64,000 nucleotides of DNA from Xylanimonas allomyrinae. GTDB taxonomy: Bacteria; Actinomycetota; Actinomycetes; Actinomycetales; Cellulomonadaceae. Of the stretch, positions 56,034-64,000 are shown in pieces (position 1 is the first letter of the stretch; every line of letters starts with the position of its first letter). The stretch lies in assembly GCF_004135345.1 (NCBI RefSeq), contig NZ_CP035495.1:2294001-2358000 (forward strand), read 5' to 3'. The notes below the pieces were generated by a model. The model ran no database searches and was not told the DNA's origin. It saw nothing but the letters and a program-made list of their open reading frames with translations. A program made the position numbers and the translations under genes.

Positions 56034-57905
56034 TCAGAGCTGCGGCGGGCCCGACACCGGCCACCAGTGGATGACCGGCGGCAGGTCGAGCAGGGGCGCG
56101 GAGAGGATCCACGCCCCGATCAGGCACGCGACCACGGCCACGGCGCCGCCGATCCACCCTGGGGCGAGCCCCCGCAACAGCACGCGCGCCCCGTCGCGAC
56201 CGAGCGCACCGGCGGGCCCGAACCACGCCGTGACTGCCGCGAGCACCATCGCGAAGGCGAGCACCGCGCAGAACACGACGGTCGCGTTCATCCCGCCGAC
56301 AGACCGGGCCTCGATGTCGGTGCGCGGCAGCAGCATGACTCGCCCCGGCCCGAACAGCCAGAACCCTGCCACGACGGCGAGCACGCCCAGGCAGCCGCCG
56401 ACGAGGAGCTGGGGGACGGAGCCGACGACGCCGGACACGGCATGCCACGGCAGCTTGACGGCGACGACGAACGCGTCGGACCGGCGTCTTCCACCGCCGC
56501 GCTCGCGCCGGTCGGCGAGCGACCGCGCGCCGTGGCCGGCGACACGGCACAGGACGACGAGGACGGCGAACGCCGCGAACGCCGCGCCCGGTCGTGTGGC
56601 CGCGAGCACGGCGAGGGGCGCGAGGAACGCCGCGACCGTTCCCGTGCGCCGCCGGTGGACGGGACGCGCGTACGAGGCGAGGGGGCCGAGGTCGTCGCGG
56701 TCGTCGAGGTCTCCGAAGTCGTCGAGGTCGCCGAGGTCGCCGCCCGCGTCGCCTGCGAGCGCCTCGTAGGGCTGGTATCGCACCTCGCCCGCGGGCACCG
56801 TCGCGGGCACGACCGGGACCGCGCGCGTGAGACCGTCGTGGACGGCCCCCGGCACGACTCCCGGAACGACCTCCGGAGCGGCACCCTCCGGGACGAGCTG
56901 GGTGGGGTTGCCGACGAGCATCGTCGCGGGCCCGACGACGCGTGTCGGGTCTCGCTGGTCACGCGCGCCCGGGTGGACGGCGATGCGCTGGGTGGCGTCG
57001 TCCGCGGGAATCGCGGACGCGACACGCGCCGTCGAGGTGTCCTCGCTGTCGCGGCGCAGGGCGCGCGCGACCTGCGTCGGCCCCCAGCGCGTGGCGGGGT
57101 CGGCCTGGAGGGCGCCCGCGAGAGCGCGCGCGGTGCGCGCGGGCAGGCCGACCAGGTCGGCGCGCCCCTCGCGCGAGCGGCGCAGCACGAGGTCGGTGGG
57201 GCGCACGCCGAAGGGCGAGCGGCCGGTGGCGGCGAAGGCGAGCAGCGCCGCCCAGCTCCACCAGTCGGACTCCGGGGTGGGCGCGCCGCCGTCGATCAGC
57301 TCGGGCGCGAGGTATCCGGGAGTGCCGATGACGAAGCCGGGCGAGGTCAGCGTGGGGGCCGGCGTCCCGGTGTCGCCGAGGGCTTGGGCGATGCCGAAGT
57401 CGATGAGCACGGGCCCGTGCTCGGTGACCATGACGTTCGACGGCTTGAGGTCGCGGTGGACGACGCCCGCGAGGTGGACGGCCTCGAGGGCAGCGGCGAG
57501 CTGGTCGGCCAGCTCGTACAGGTCGACGGCGTCGAGCGGGCCGCCGTCGTCGATCTCGGCCTCGAGCGTGCGGCCCTGCACGAGCTCGGTGACGACGAAC
57601 GCGCCCTCGCCGTCGAGCTCGGCGTCGAGGACGCGCGCGACGGCGGGGTGCCGCAGCCGCTGGAGCGCGGTGACCTCTCGGCGCAGGCGTTCACGTGCGA
57701 CGGGGTCGCGGTCGAGGTGCGCGTGCAGCACCTTGAGCGCGACGGCGGTGCCCCCGCCGTCGACGGCCTCGTAGACGGCGCCCATGGCGCCGCGCCCGAG
57801 AAGGTCGCTGATCGTGTAGCCGCCGAGCTCGGTTCCCGCGGGGAGGCGTCCGGACGCGCGCGCCGGGCTCCCGGCGGTCGCCCCTTCGACATCGGCGTCA
57901 CCCAT
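56034..57905 (-). CDS. Ser/Thr protein kinase with C-terminal membrane helices
   Basis: The 623-residue protein has a Hanks-type kinase domain (~residues 25-285): GRGAMGAVYEAVD, the ATP-site Lys in AVALKVLHAH, VVHRDLKPSNVMV, IDFGIAQAL and TPGYLAPELID. A ~150-residue acidic, Pro-rich linker follows (DLGDLDDFGDLDDRDDLGPL), then four or five membrane helices to the C-terminus, ending in the cytoplasm or outside with no PASTA domain. This is unlike PknB. ATG 57905 is used. Its targets are unknown. Confidence 0.9.
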   Translation of the reverse strand: MGDADVEGATAGSPARASGRLPAGTELGGYTISDLLGRGAMGAVYEAVDGGGTAVALKVLHAHLDRDPVARERLRREVTALQRLRHPAVARVLDAELDGEGAFVVTELVQGRTLEAEIDDGGPLDAVDLYELADQLAAALEAVHLAGVVHRDLKPSNVMVTEHGPVLIDFGIAQALGDTGTPAPTLTSPGFVIGTPGYLAPELIDGGAPTPESDWWSWAALLAFAATGRSPFGVRPTDLVLRRSREGRADLVGLPARTARALAGALQADPATRWGPTQVARALRRDSEDTSTARVASAIPADDATQRIAVHPGARDQRDPTRVVGPATMLVGNPTQLVPEGAAPEVVPGVVPGAVHDGLTRAVPVVPATVPAGEVRYQPYEALAGDAGGDLGDLDDFGDLDDRDDLGPLASYARPVHRRRTGTVAAFLAPLAVLAATRPGAAFAAFAVLVVLCRVAGHGARSLADRRERGGGRRRSDAFVVAVKLPWHAVSGVVGSVPQLLVGGCLGVLAVVAGFWLFGPGRVMLLPRTDIEARSVGGMNATVVFCAVLAFAMVLAAVTAWFGPAGALGRDGARVLLRGLAPGWIGGAVAVVACLIGAWILSAPLLDLPPVIHWWPVSGPPQL

Positions 57906-58064
57906 GGCGACACCGTAGTGGCCGGTCGGCGCAGCGGCGCGCGCTCGGGCGGCGCGCCCGCGCACCCGTCCGGCGAGCGGTGCCGCCGGACGCCCGAGCG
58001 CGTGCGGGGCCCGCGCCGCGGCACACCTTCAGCCGCTCGTTCGGCCCCGAACGGTGCCCACGAG

Positions 58065-58070
58065 TAGGTT
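58065..58070 (+). promoter_or_regulatory. -10 box candidate for the trehalose gene
   Basis: TAGGTT lies 43 nt before the TTG start, giving a short leader that contains the GGGAGGA ribosome-binding site. Confidence 0.4.
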
Positions 58071-58113
58071 GTGGATCGTCAAGCGACTGCCAGCACCACC
58101 GGGAGGATTCCCA

Positions 58114-60447
58114 TTGACCGGCAAAGAACAGACCGGCCGACATGATCGGTACGACCTCGTCGTCGTCGCCAACCGGCTGCCCGTGGACTTCTCCGTGCGT
58201 CCTGGCGGGGGTGTCGACTGGCAGCGGTCGCCGGGTGGTCTGGTCACCGCGCTCGAGCCGGTCATGCAGCACGCGGACGGCGCATGGGTCGGCTGGTCGG
58301 GCGCGCCCGACCTGGCGTCGGACCCGTTCGACGCGGACGGCATGCGGCTGGTTCCGGTCACGCTGAGCGAGTCCGAGATCGAGCGGTACTACGAGGGCTT
58401 CAGCAACGACACGCTGTGGCCGCTGTACCACGACGTCGTCTCGACACCCGCCTACCACCGCCAGTGGTGGGACGCGTACCGCCGCGTCAACCAGCGATTC
58501 GCGGAGGCCGCGGCAGCGCAGGCCGCCGACGGTGCCGTGGTGTGGGTCCACGACTACCAGCTCCAGCTCGTACCGCGGTTGCTGCGCGAGCTGCGCCCGG
58601 ACCTGCGCATCGGCTTCTTCGACCACATCCCGTTCCCGCCGGTCGAGCTGTTCCAGCAGCTGCCGTGGCGGCGGCAGATCGTCGAGGGCCTGCTGGGCGC
58701 GGACCTGGTCGGCTTCCAGCGCGGCGGGGACGCCTCCAACTTCATCCGCGCGGTGCGCCGCCTGACGGACTACACGACGCGCGGCCCGATCGTCACGATG
58801 GACGAGGGCCGCGGGCGGCAGAGCGGCACGGCGGCTCGCCACGTGCGTGCGGGCGCGTTCCCGATCTCGATCGACGCCACGCGCTTCGACGCCCTGGCCC
58901 GCACGCCCGAGGTGCAGACGCGCGCCAAGGAGATCCGCGCCGAGCTCGGCGACCCCGACGTCGTCATGCTGGGCGTCGACCGCCTCGACTACACGAAGGG
59001 CATCCGCCACCGCATCAAGGCGTACGGCGAGCTGCTCGGCGACGGCCGCATCGACGCCGCGCGCACGACGCTCGTGCAGGTGGCCAGCCCGAGCCGCGAG
59101 AACGTGGGCGCCTACCAGGAGCTGCGCCAGCAGGTCGAGGTGCTGGTGGGCCGCATCAACGGCGAGTTCGGCGAGCTGGGCCACTCGGCGATCCACTACC
59201 TGCACCATTCCTACCCGCCCGAGGAGATGGCGGCGCTGTACCTCGCGGCCGACGTCATGCTGGTCACCAGCCTGCGCGACGGCATGAACCTCGTGGCCAA
59301 GGAGTACATCGCGGCCCGCTCCGACGAACAGGGCGTGCTGGTGCTCTCGGAGTTCACGGGCGCCGCCGACGAGCTGGGCGCGGGCCCCGTGCTCATCAAC
59401 CCGCACGACATCGAGGGCACCAAGGACGCCATCGTCACCGCGGCCCGCATGACCGCGCGCGAGCAACGCCGCCGCATGCGCCGCCTGCGCCGCAAGGTCA
59501 TCGCCGACGACGTCGCCAAGTGGTCGCACACCTTCCTCGGCGTGCTCCAGGCGATGCCCCGCCGCACGTCGCCGCACGCCCCGGCACCCGCGCCCTCCGT
59601 CGGGGGCGGGGTGTCCGCATCGCTCGTGCACGCGCTCGACGCGCTCGCGACCGCCGACGGCGCCGCGGTGCTCGTCGGTCTCGACTTCGACGGCACGCTG
59701 GCCCCGCTGGTCGACGACCCGACGGCGTCGGCGATGACGCCCGCGGCTCGCGCCGCCGTCGACCGGCTTGCCGCGCTGCCCGGCACGCGCCTGCGTCTCG
59801 CGCTGGTCTCGGGGCGTGACCTGGCCGACCTGGCCGAGCGCGCACGGCCCCCGGCCGGCACCTACCTGGTGGGCAGCCACGGCGCCGAGACGGGTCATGT
59901 GCGCCCGGACGGCACGATCGAGGCCATGCCTGTCGACCTGACGCCCGAGCAGTCCGCGGCGCTCGCCGCGGTGGCCGCCGGCCTGGAGGACATCGCGGCC
60001 CAGACCGAGGGCGCGTGGGTCCAGCACAAGCCCTCGGCGGCCGTGCTGCACACGCGCCTGGCGGAGCCTGCCGCGGCGGCCGCGGCGACGGCGCGGGCCC
60101 GCGAGATCGTCGCCCGCCTCGGGCTGGAGGCGATGCACGGCAAGGACGTCGTCGAGGTCGCCGTCCTTGCGGCGGACAAGGGGACGGCGCTGGCCCGGCT
60201 GCGCGACGTCGTCGCGCGGGAGGGCGACGGCGGCACGCGCCCCGTTCATGTGCTCTACGCGGGTGACGACACGACCGACGAGCACGCGTTCCGTGCGCTC
60301 GGCGCGGGTGATGTCGCGGTCAAGGTGGGCGAGGGTGCGACGACCGCCGCGCACCGTGTCGCCGACGCCGACGCGCTCGCGGCGGCGCTCGCTCGGCTCG
60401 CCGACGCCACCGCGTGGCGCTCTGGTGAACCCTTGACCGGCGCATGA
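58114..60447 (+). CDS. Bifunctional trehalose-6-phosphate synthase/phosphatase (OtsA-OtsB fusion)
   Basis: The 777-residue protein makes trehalose from UDP- or GDP-glucose and glucose-6-phosphate. Residues ~10-490 are a GT20 synthase: [88 protein letters not shown]. After a short linker, residues ~510-770 are a HAD phosphatase: [40 protein letters not shown] 58114 is chosen because GGGAGGA sits 7 nt upstream; a GTG at 58054 has no such site and would span the promoter. Trehalose serves osmotic protection and, in many actinobacteria, reserve supply. Confidence 0.93.
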   Translation: MTGKEQTGRHDRYDLVVVANRLPVDFSVRPGGGVDWQRSPGGLVTALEPVMQHADGAWVGWSGAPDLASDPFDADGMRLVPVTLSESEIERYYEGFSNDTLWPLYHDVVSTPAYHRQWWDAYRRVNQRFAEAAAAQAADGAVVWVHDYQLQLVPRLLRELRPDLRIGFFDHIPFPPVELFQQLPWRRQIVEGLLGADLVGFQRGGDASNFIRAVRRLTDYTTRGPIVTMDEGRGRQSGTAARHVRAGAFPISIDATRFDALARTPEVQTRAKEIRAELGDPDVVMLGVDRLDYTKGIRHRIKAYGELLGDGRIDAARTTLVQVASPSRENVGAYQELRQQVEVLVGRINGEFGELGHSAIHYLHHSYPPEEMAALYLAADVMLVTSLRDGMNLVAKEYIAARSDEQGVLVLSEFTGAADELGAGPVLINPHDIEGTKDAIVTAARMTAREQRRRMRRLRRKVIADDVAKWSHTFLGVLQAMPRRTSPHAPAPAPSVGGGVSASLVHALDALATADGAAVLVGLDFDGTLAPLVDDPTASAMTPAARAAVDRLAALPGTRLRLALVSGRDLADLAERARPPAGTYLVGSHGAETGHVRPDGTIEAMPVDLTPEQSAALAAVAAGLEDIAAQTEGAWVQHKPSAAVLHTRLAEPAAAAAATARAREIVARLGLEAMHGKDVVEVAVLAADKGTALARLRDVVAREGDGGTRPVHVLYAGDDTTDEHAFRALGAGDVAVKVGEGATTAAHRVADADALAAALARLADATAWRSGEPLTGA

Positions 60448-60481
60448 CGATCCTCACGGCCACGAAACGGTCCCGACAAGG

Positions 60482-60512
60482 TAGGCTCACACCGTCACCC
60501 GCGAGGTGACGG
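60482..60512 (+). promoter_or_regulatory. -10 box and 5' hairpin of the MsmK leader
   Basis: TAGGCT (60482-60487) would start a ~180-nt leader. An 8-bp hairpin (60492-60499 with 60505-60512) falls at its very 5' end, where it could protect the mRNA. No riboswitch class is recognised in the leader to 60675. Confidence 0.35.
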
Positions 60513-60675
60513 TGACGGTGTCGTCTCGACGCACGGAGCAAGCAACCGCGAGCGACGTCGACAACTCAAGATGTGTCAAAGGAGATGCGGACGGCGTGCC
60601 AACGCGCCGCAATCATCCGGCACCCGACCACAACGGATCGTCCGGCACGTACCTGCCGGTGGAGGGAACCACAAC

Positions 60676-61791
60676 ATGGCTACGGTCACTTTCGACCACG
60701 CGACCCGCGTCTACCCGGGCACCGAGCGCCCGGCCGTCGACCAGCTCAACCTGCACATCGAGGACGGCGAGTTCCTCGTTCTCGTCGGCCCCTCGGGCTG
60801 CGGCAAGTCGACCTCCCTGCGCATGCTCGCGGGTCTTGAGGACGTCAACGGCGGCCGCATCCTCATCGGCGACCGCGACGTCACGGACGTCCAGCCGAAG
60901 GACCGCGACATCGCGATGGTGTTCCAGAACTACGCGCTGTACCCGCACATGTCCGTCGCGGACAACATGGGCTTCGCGCTCAAGATCGCCGGCACCCCCA
61001 AGGCCGAGATCCGTCAGCGCGTCGAAGAGGCTGCGAAGATCCTCGACCTGACCGAGTACCTCGACCGCAAGCCCAAGGCTCTCTCGGGTGGTCAACGTCA
61101 GCGTGTCGCCATGGGCCGCGCCATCGTGCGCCAGCCGCAGGTGTTCCTCATGGACGAGCCGCTGTCGAACCTCGACGCCAAGCTCCGTGTGCAGACCCGC
61201 ACGCAGATCGCCTCGCTCCAGCGCCGCCTGGGCGTCACCACGGTCTACGTCACGCACGACCAGACCGAGGCGCTCACCATGGGTGACCGCATCGCCGTGC
61301 TCAAGTCCGGTCTGCTCCAGCAGGTCGGTACGCCGCGCGAGATGTACGACACCCCGGCCAACGTGTTCGTCGCCGGCTTCATCGGCTCGCCGGCCATGAA
61401 CATCGGCACCTTCGAGGTCAAGGACGGTGCCGCCCTCGTCGGCTCGGCCCAGATCCCGCTGGAGCGCTCGATCGTCGGCGCGCTGACCGAGGCCGACGGC
61501 GGCAAGGTGACCGTGGGCTTCCGCCCCGAGTCGCTCGACGTCGTGCCCGCCGGCACCCCGGGCTCGCTTCAGGTCGAGACCAACCTCGTCGAGGAGCTCG
61601 GCTCCGACGCGTTCCTCTACGGCTCGCTCAAGGGCGACGCCGCGGGCGAGCTGTCGGCCGGCGACTCGGACCAGGTCATCGTCCGCATCCACCCGCGCGA
61701 CGTGCCCATGAAGGGCGAGGTCATCAACGTCGCCATCAAGCCGGGCCAGACGCACGTCTTCTCGGCTGCCACGGGCGCCCGCCTCAGCTGA
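60676..61791 (+). CDS. MsmK/UgpC-type carbohydrate ABC transporter ATPase
   Basis: The 371-residue ATPase has Walker [21 protein letters not shown], the Q-loop [13 protein letters not shown], signature [15 protein letters not shown], Walker [15 protein letters not shown]-loop [10 protein letters not shown], and a C-terminal MalK-like regulatory OB domain from ~residue 240. In actinobacteria one MsmK serves many sugar importers; here too no permease is adjacent. GGAGGG lies 9 nt before ATG 60676. Location next to trehalose synthesis is suggestive but not proof of shared control. Confidence 0.9.
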   Translation: MATVTFDHATRVYPGTERPAVDQLNLHIEDGEFLVLVGPSGCGKSTSLRMLAGLEDVNGGRILIGDRDVTDVQPKDRDIAMVFQNYALYPHMSVADNMGFALKIAGTPKAEIRQRVEEAAKILDLTEYLDRKPKALSGGQRQRVAMGRAIVRQPQVFLMDEPLSNLDAKLRVQTRTQIASLQRRLGVTTVYVTHDQTEALTMGDRIAVLKSGLLQQVGTPREMYDTPANVFVAGFIGSPAMNIGTFEVKDGAALVGSAQIPLERSIVGALTEADGGKVTVGFRPESLDVVPAGTPGSLQVETNLVEELGSDAFLYGSLKGDAAGELSAGDSDQVIVRIHPRDVPMKGEVINVAIKPGQTHVFSAATGARLS

Positions 61792-61862
61792 GGCGGAGCG
61801 GTTGCCTCGACCGTGGCCGGCACGGCTGAACACGGCTGAGGCACCAGGCTGATTTCTTCACA

Positions 61863-61894
61863 GGGCGGGTCCGGCGTCTTCGCCGGGCCCGCCC
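61863..61894 (+). terminator. Terminator of the MsmK-type gene
   Basis: A 14-bp stem (61863-61876 with 61881-61894, one G-T pair) has a TCTT loop, 71 nt after the stop. Confidence 0.75.
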
Positions 61895-61919
61895 GTCGCC
61901 TATGGCAGGTTAGGACTTC

Positions 61920-63152
61920 GTGGAGACCCTCCAGATCACCGCAGCGACACCCGAGTCGGCGCTGCTCGACCTGCCCTGGCGCACGCCTCTCGAAGAGTGG
62001 CCCGCCGAGGTGCTGGCCGCGCTTCCCCGCGGCATCTCCCGGCACATCGTGCGGTTCGTGCGGCTCGGCAAACGGGTGCTCGCCGTCAAGGAGACGCGCG
62101 ACCACTACGCGTTCCGCGAGTACGAGCTGCTGCGCCGCCTGCAGAAGCTGGAGATCCCCTGCGTCGTGCCCCTCGCCGTGGTGACGGGGCGCGTGGACGA
62201 CGACGGCGAGCCGCTCGAGGCGGCGATCGTCACCGAGCACCTCGCGTTCTCGCTCCCCTACCGCGCCGTCTTCAGCCAGTCGCTGCGGCCGGACACGGCC
62301 ACGCGGCTCATCGACGCGCTCGCTGTCCTGCTGGTGCGCCTGCACCTGGTCGGCTTCTACTGGGGCGACGTCTCGCTGTCCAACACGCTGTTCCGCCGCG
62401 ACGCCGACCGCTTCGCGGCCTACCTGGTCGACGCCGAGACCGGTGACCTGCACCGCGAGCTCACGCCGGGCCAGCGTGCGTACGACCTCGACCTCGCGCG
62501 CACCAACATCATCGGCGAGCTCTTCGACCTTGAGGCGGGCGAGCTGCTCGACGAGGAGGTCGACGCGGTCGCCATCGGCGACGCCCTCGTGGCGCGCTAC
62601 GAGGAGCTGTGGGCGGCCCTCACCAAGGTCGAGTCGTTCTCCGGCGAGGAGCGCTGGCGCGTCGACGAGCGCATCCGCCGGCTCAACGACCTCGGCTTCG
62701 ACGTCGGCGAGCTGGCCATCGTGACCGACATCGACGGCACCACGGTGCAGATCCAGCCCAAGGTCGTCGACGCCGGCCACCACTCGCGGCGCCTGCTGCG
62801 CCTGACGGGCCTGGACGTGCAGGACAACCAGGCGCGACGCCTGCTCAACGACCTCGACGCCTGGCGTGCGGCCACCGACCGCCTCAACGACTCCGAGCAG
62901 CTCGTCGCGCACGACTGGCTGCTGCACTCGTTCGAGCCGACCGTCGCCGCGGTGCCGCGCGAGCTGCGCAAGAAGCTTGAGCCGGCGCAGCTCTTCCACG
63001 AGGTCCTCGACCACCGCTGGTACATGTCGCAGCACGAGGGCCGGGACGTGCCGATGCCCGAGGCCGCGGTGTCGTTCGTCGACCAGGTGCTGCGGCACCG
63101 TCCCGACGAGCAGGCGCTGATCGGACAGGCCGAGGAGGAGCTGTACACCTGA
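61920..63152 (+). CDS. DUF4032-domain protein (kinase-like fold)
   Basis: The 410-residue protein has an N-terminal kinase-like region (IVRFVRLGKRVLAVKETRDH, FREYELLRRLQ, VTEHLAFSLPYRAVF, LVRLHLVGFYWGDVSLSNTL with a W-G-D-x-x-x-x-N catalytic-like loop, and YLVDAETGDLH). The C-terminal half is the DUF4032 part (GFDVGELAIVTDIDGTTVQI). The VKE lysine, D-S-L-S-N and D-A-E resemble the ATP/Mg positions of aminoglycoside-type kinases, so phosphotransfer is possible but untested. GTG 61920 is the first start after the terminator. Confidence 0.83.
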   Translation: METLQITAATPESALLDLPWRTPLEEWPAEVLAALPRGISRHIVRFVRLGKRVLAVKETRDHYAFREYELLRRLQKLEIPCVVPLAVVTGRVDDDGEPLEAAIVTEHLAFSLPYRAVFSQSLRPDTATRLIDALAVLLVRLHLVGFYWGDVSLSNTLFRRDADRFAAYLVDAETGDLHRELTPGQRAYDLDLARTNIIGELFDLEAGELLDEEVDAVAIGDALVARYEELWAALTKVESFSGEERWRVDERIRRLNDLGFDVGELAIVTDIDGTTVQIQPKVVDAGHHSRRLLRLTGLDVQDNQARRLLNDLDAWRAATDRLNDSEQLVAHDWLLHSFEPTVAAVPRELRKKLEPAQLFHEVLDHRWYMSQHEGRDVPMPEAAVSFVDQVLRHRPDEQALIGQAEEELYT

Positions 63153-63171
63153 CGGGCGTGCCCGCCAGGTG

Positions 63172-64000
63172 TCAGGCCCGCCGCGCCTGCGCGATCTCGT
63201 AGAGCGCGATGCTCGTCGCGACCCCGGCGTTGAGGGACTCGACGGCGGTCGAGTCGATGGGGATGGACGCGACGACGTCGCACGTCTCGCGGATCAGGCG
63301 CCCCATGCCCTTGCCCTCGGAGCCGACGACGACCACCAGCGGGTCGGTCGCCAGGTGCAGGGCGCCCACCTCGGTGTCGCCGTCGCCGTCGAGCCCGACG
63401 ACGAAGCAGCCGGCCTTCTTGAGCTCGCCGAGCGCGCGGGCCAGGTTGGTCGCGCGGGCGACGGGCACGTGCGCGGCCGCCCCGGCCGACACCTTCCACG
63501 CCGAGGCCGTCACGCCGGCGGCACGCCGCTCGGGCACGAGCACGCCGTGCGCACCGAACGCGCCGGCCGAGCGCAGCACGGCGCCCAGGTTGCGCGGGTC
63601 GGTCACGCCGTCGAGCGCCACGATGAGCGGCGGCCGCCCGGACGCCTCGGCGACGTCGAGCAGGTCCTCGACGTCCTTGTAGGCGTACGGCGGCACCTGC
63701 GCGGCGACGCCCTGGTGGACCTGCCCGTCGGTGAGCCGGTCGAGCTCGGGCTTGGTGACCTCGAGCAGCGCGAGCCCGCGCGTCGAGGCGAGCTGGAGGA
63801 TCTCGCGCGTGCGGTCGTCGTGGTCGAGGCGCGTGGCGATGTAGACCGCCGTCATGGGCACCTCGGTGCGCAGCGCCTCGAGCACCGAGTTGCGCCCGGC
63901 GACCACCTCGGTGCCCTCGGTCGACCTGCGCGTGCCGCGCACGACGCCGCGCGCGACGTCACGCTGCCGCTGCCCGGCGGCCTGCTTCTCGGCCGCGACC
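63172..64000 (-). CDS. rlmB: 23S rRNA 2'-O-methyltransferase RlmB (TrmH/SpoU family), N-terminus beyond the window
   Basis: The visible ~275 residues contain VVAGRNSVLEAL (substrate-binding domain start), GVAAQVPPYAYKDVEDLLD, and the SPOUT knot domain: LDGVTDPRNLGAVLRSAGAF, VSAGAAAHVPV, VVVGSEGKGMGRLI and IPIDSTAVESLNAGVATSIA. These are the three SpoU motifs with the SAM site. The family methylates G2251 of 23S rRNA. The frame is open to the right edge with a basic, Gln/Arg-rich extension (AAEKQAAGQRQRDVARGV), typical of actinobacterial RlmB, so the start lies outside. Confidence 0.9.
   Translation of the reverse strand, partial: VAAEKQAAGQRQRDVARGVVRGTRRSTEGTEVVAGRNSVLEALRTEVPMTAVYIATRLDHDDRTREILQLASTRGLALLEVTKPELDRLTDGQVHQGVAAQVPPYAYKDVEDLLDVAEASGRPPLIVALDGVTDPRNLGAVLRSAGAFGAHGVLVPERRAAGVTASAWKVSAGAAAHVPVARATNLARALGELKKAGCFVVGLDGDGDTEVGALHLATDPLVVVVGSEGKGMGRLIRETCDVVASIPIDSTAVESLNAGVATSIALYEIAQARRA

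Noticed and set aside
60494-60675. Riboswitch in the MsmK leader
   Set aside because: Only one short hairpin at the 5' end is visible, and no conserved core of a known riboswitch class was recognised.

Overview
The window is very GC-rich DNA with codon positions strongly biased to G/C, many GTG starts, and a set of actinobacterial families: DUF3027, DUF2530, DUF3263, DUF4032, LytR_C, LCP, an XPB helicase paired with a helicase-associated protein, and a bifunctional trehalose-6-phosphate synthase/phosphatase. Together these point to a Micrococcales actinobacterium, most likely of the Cellulomonadaceae/Promicromonosporaceae type. This placement is inferred from gene content, not from a marker-gene tree.

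Layout. (1) 1-1632: the end of a DUF559-like protein, then a UDP-glucose 6-dehydrogenase. (2) 1728-7815: a complete N-acetylglucosamine phosphotransferase cluster. Crr-type EIIA, two EIIB proteins and a GntR regulator read leftward. EIIC, EI, HPr and glucosamine-6-phosphate deaminase read rightward. Between the two arms lie two DasR-type operators arranged as a perfect inverted pair. (3) 8034-28933: a cell-surface polysaccharide region with nitroreductase-like protein, WecB, LCP ligase, two GT4 glycosyltransferases, an ABC exporter (permease and ATPase), a DUF6270 protein, two large paralogous two-domain glycosyltransferases around WecC, a P1B-type ATPase, a low-molecular-weight phosphotyrosine phosphatase, a purine permease, and a WbaP-like priming transferase. 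WecB plus WecC imply UDP-ManNAcA as a precursor. (4) 29233-31464: a small accessory island with remnants of two different insertion sequences around a three-helix membrane protein and a secreted DUF2599 protein. (5) 31503-64000: mostly conserved chromosomal genes: Hsp90-like ATPase, DUF3027, cold-shock proteins, XPB helicase, TPM-domain protein with PspA, a two-component system, HD hydrolase, WXG100 protein, GroEL with two CIRCE operators, Ung, tRNA-Thr, DsbA-like protein, Ser/Thr kinase, trehalose synthesis, an MsmK-type ATPase and RlmB.

Three window-wide patterns stand out. First, nine genes lose frame by exactly one missing base inside a short G or C run. This looks like consensus error in the assembly more than decay, so several genes listed as broken are probably intact in the organism. 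Second, at least eleven genes have a -10-like hexamer ending 6-7 nt before the start codon, the layout of leaderless mRNAs; this also settles several GTG starts. Third, a 70-90 nt inverted-repeat element occurs three times at gene 3' ends, with paired base changes that preserve the stem.
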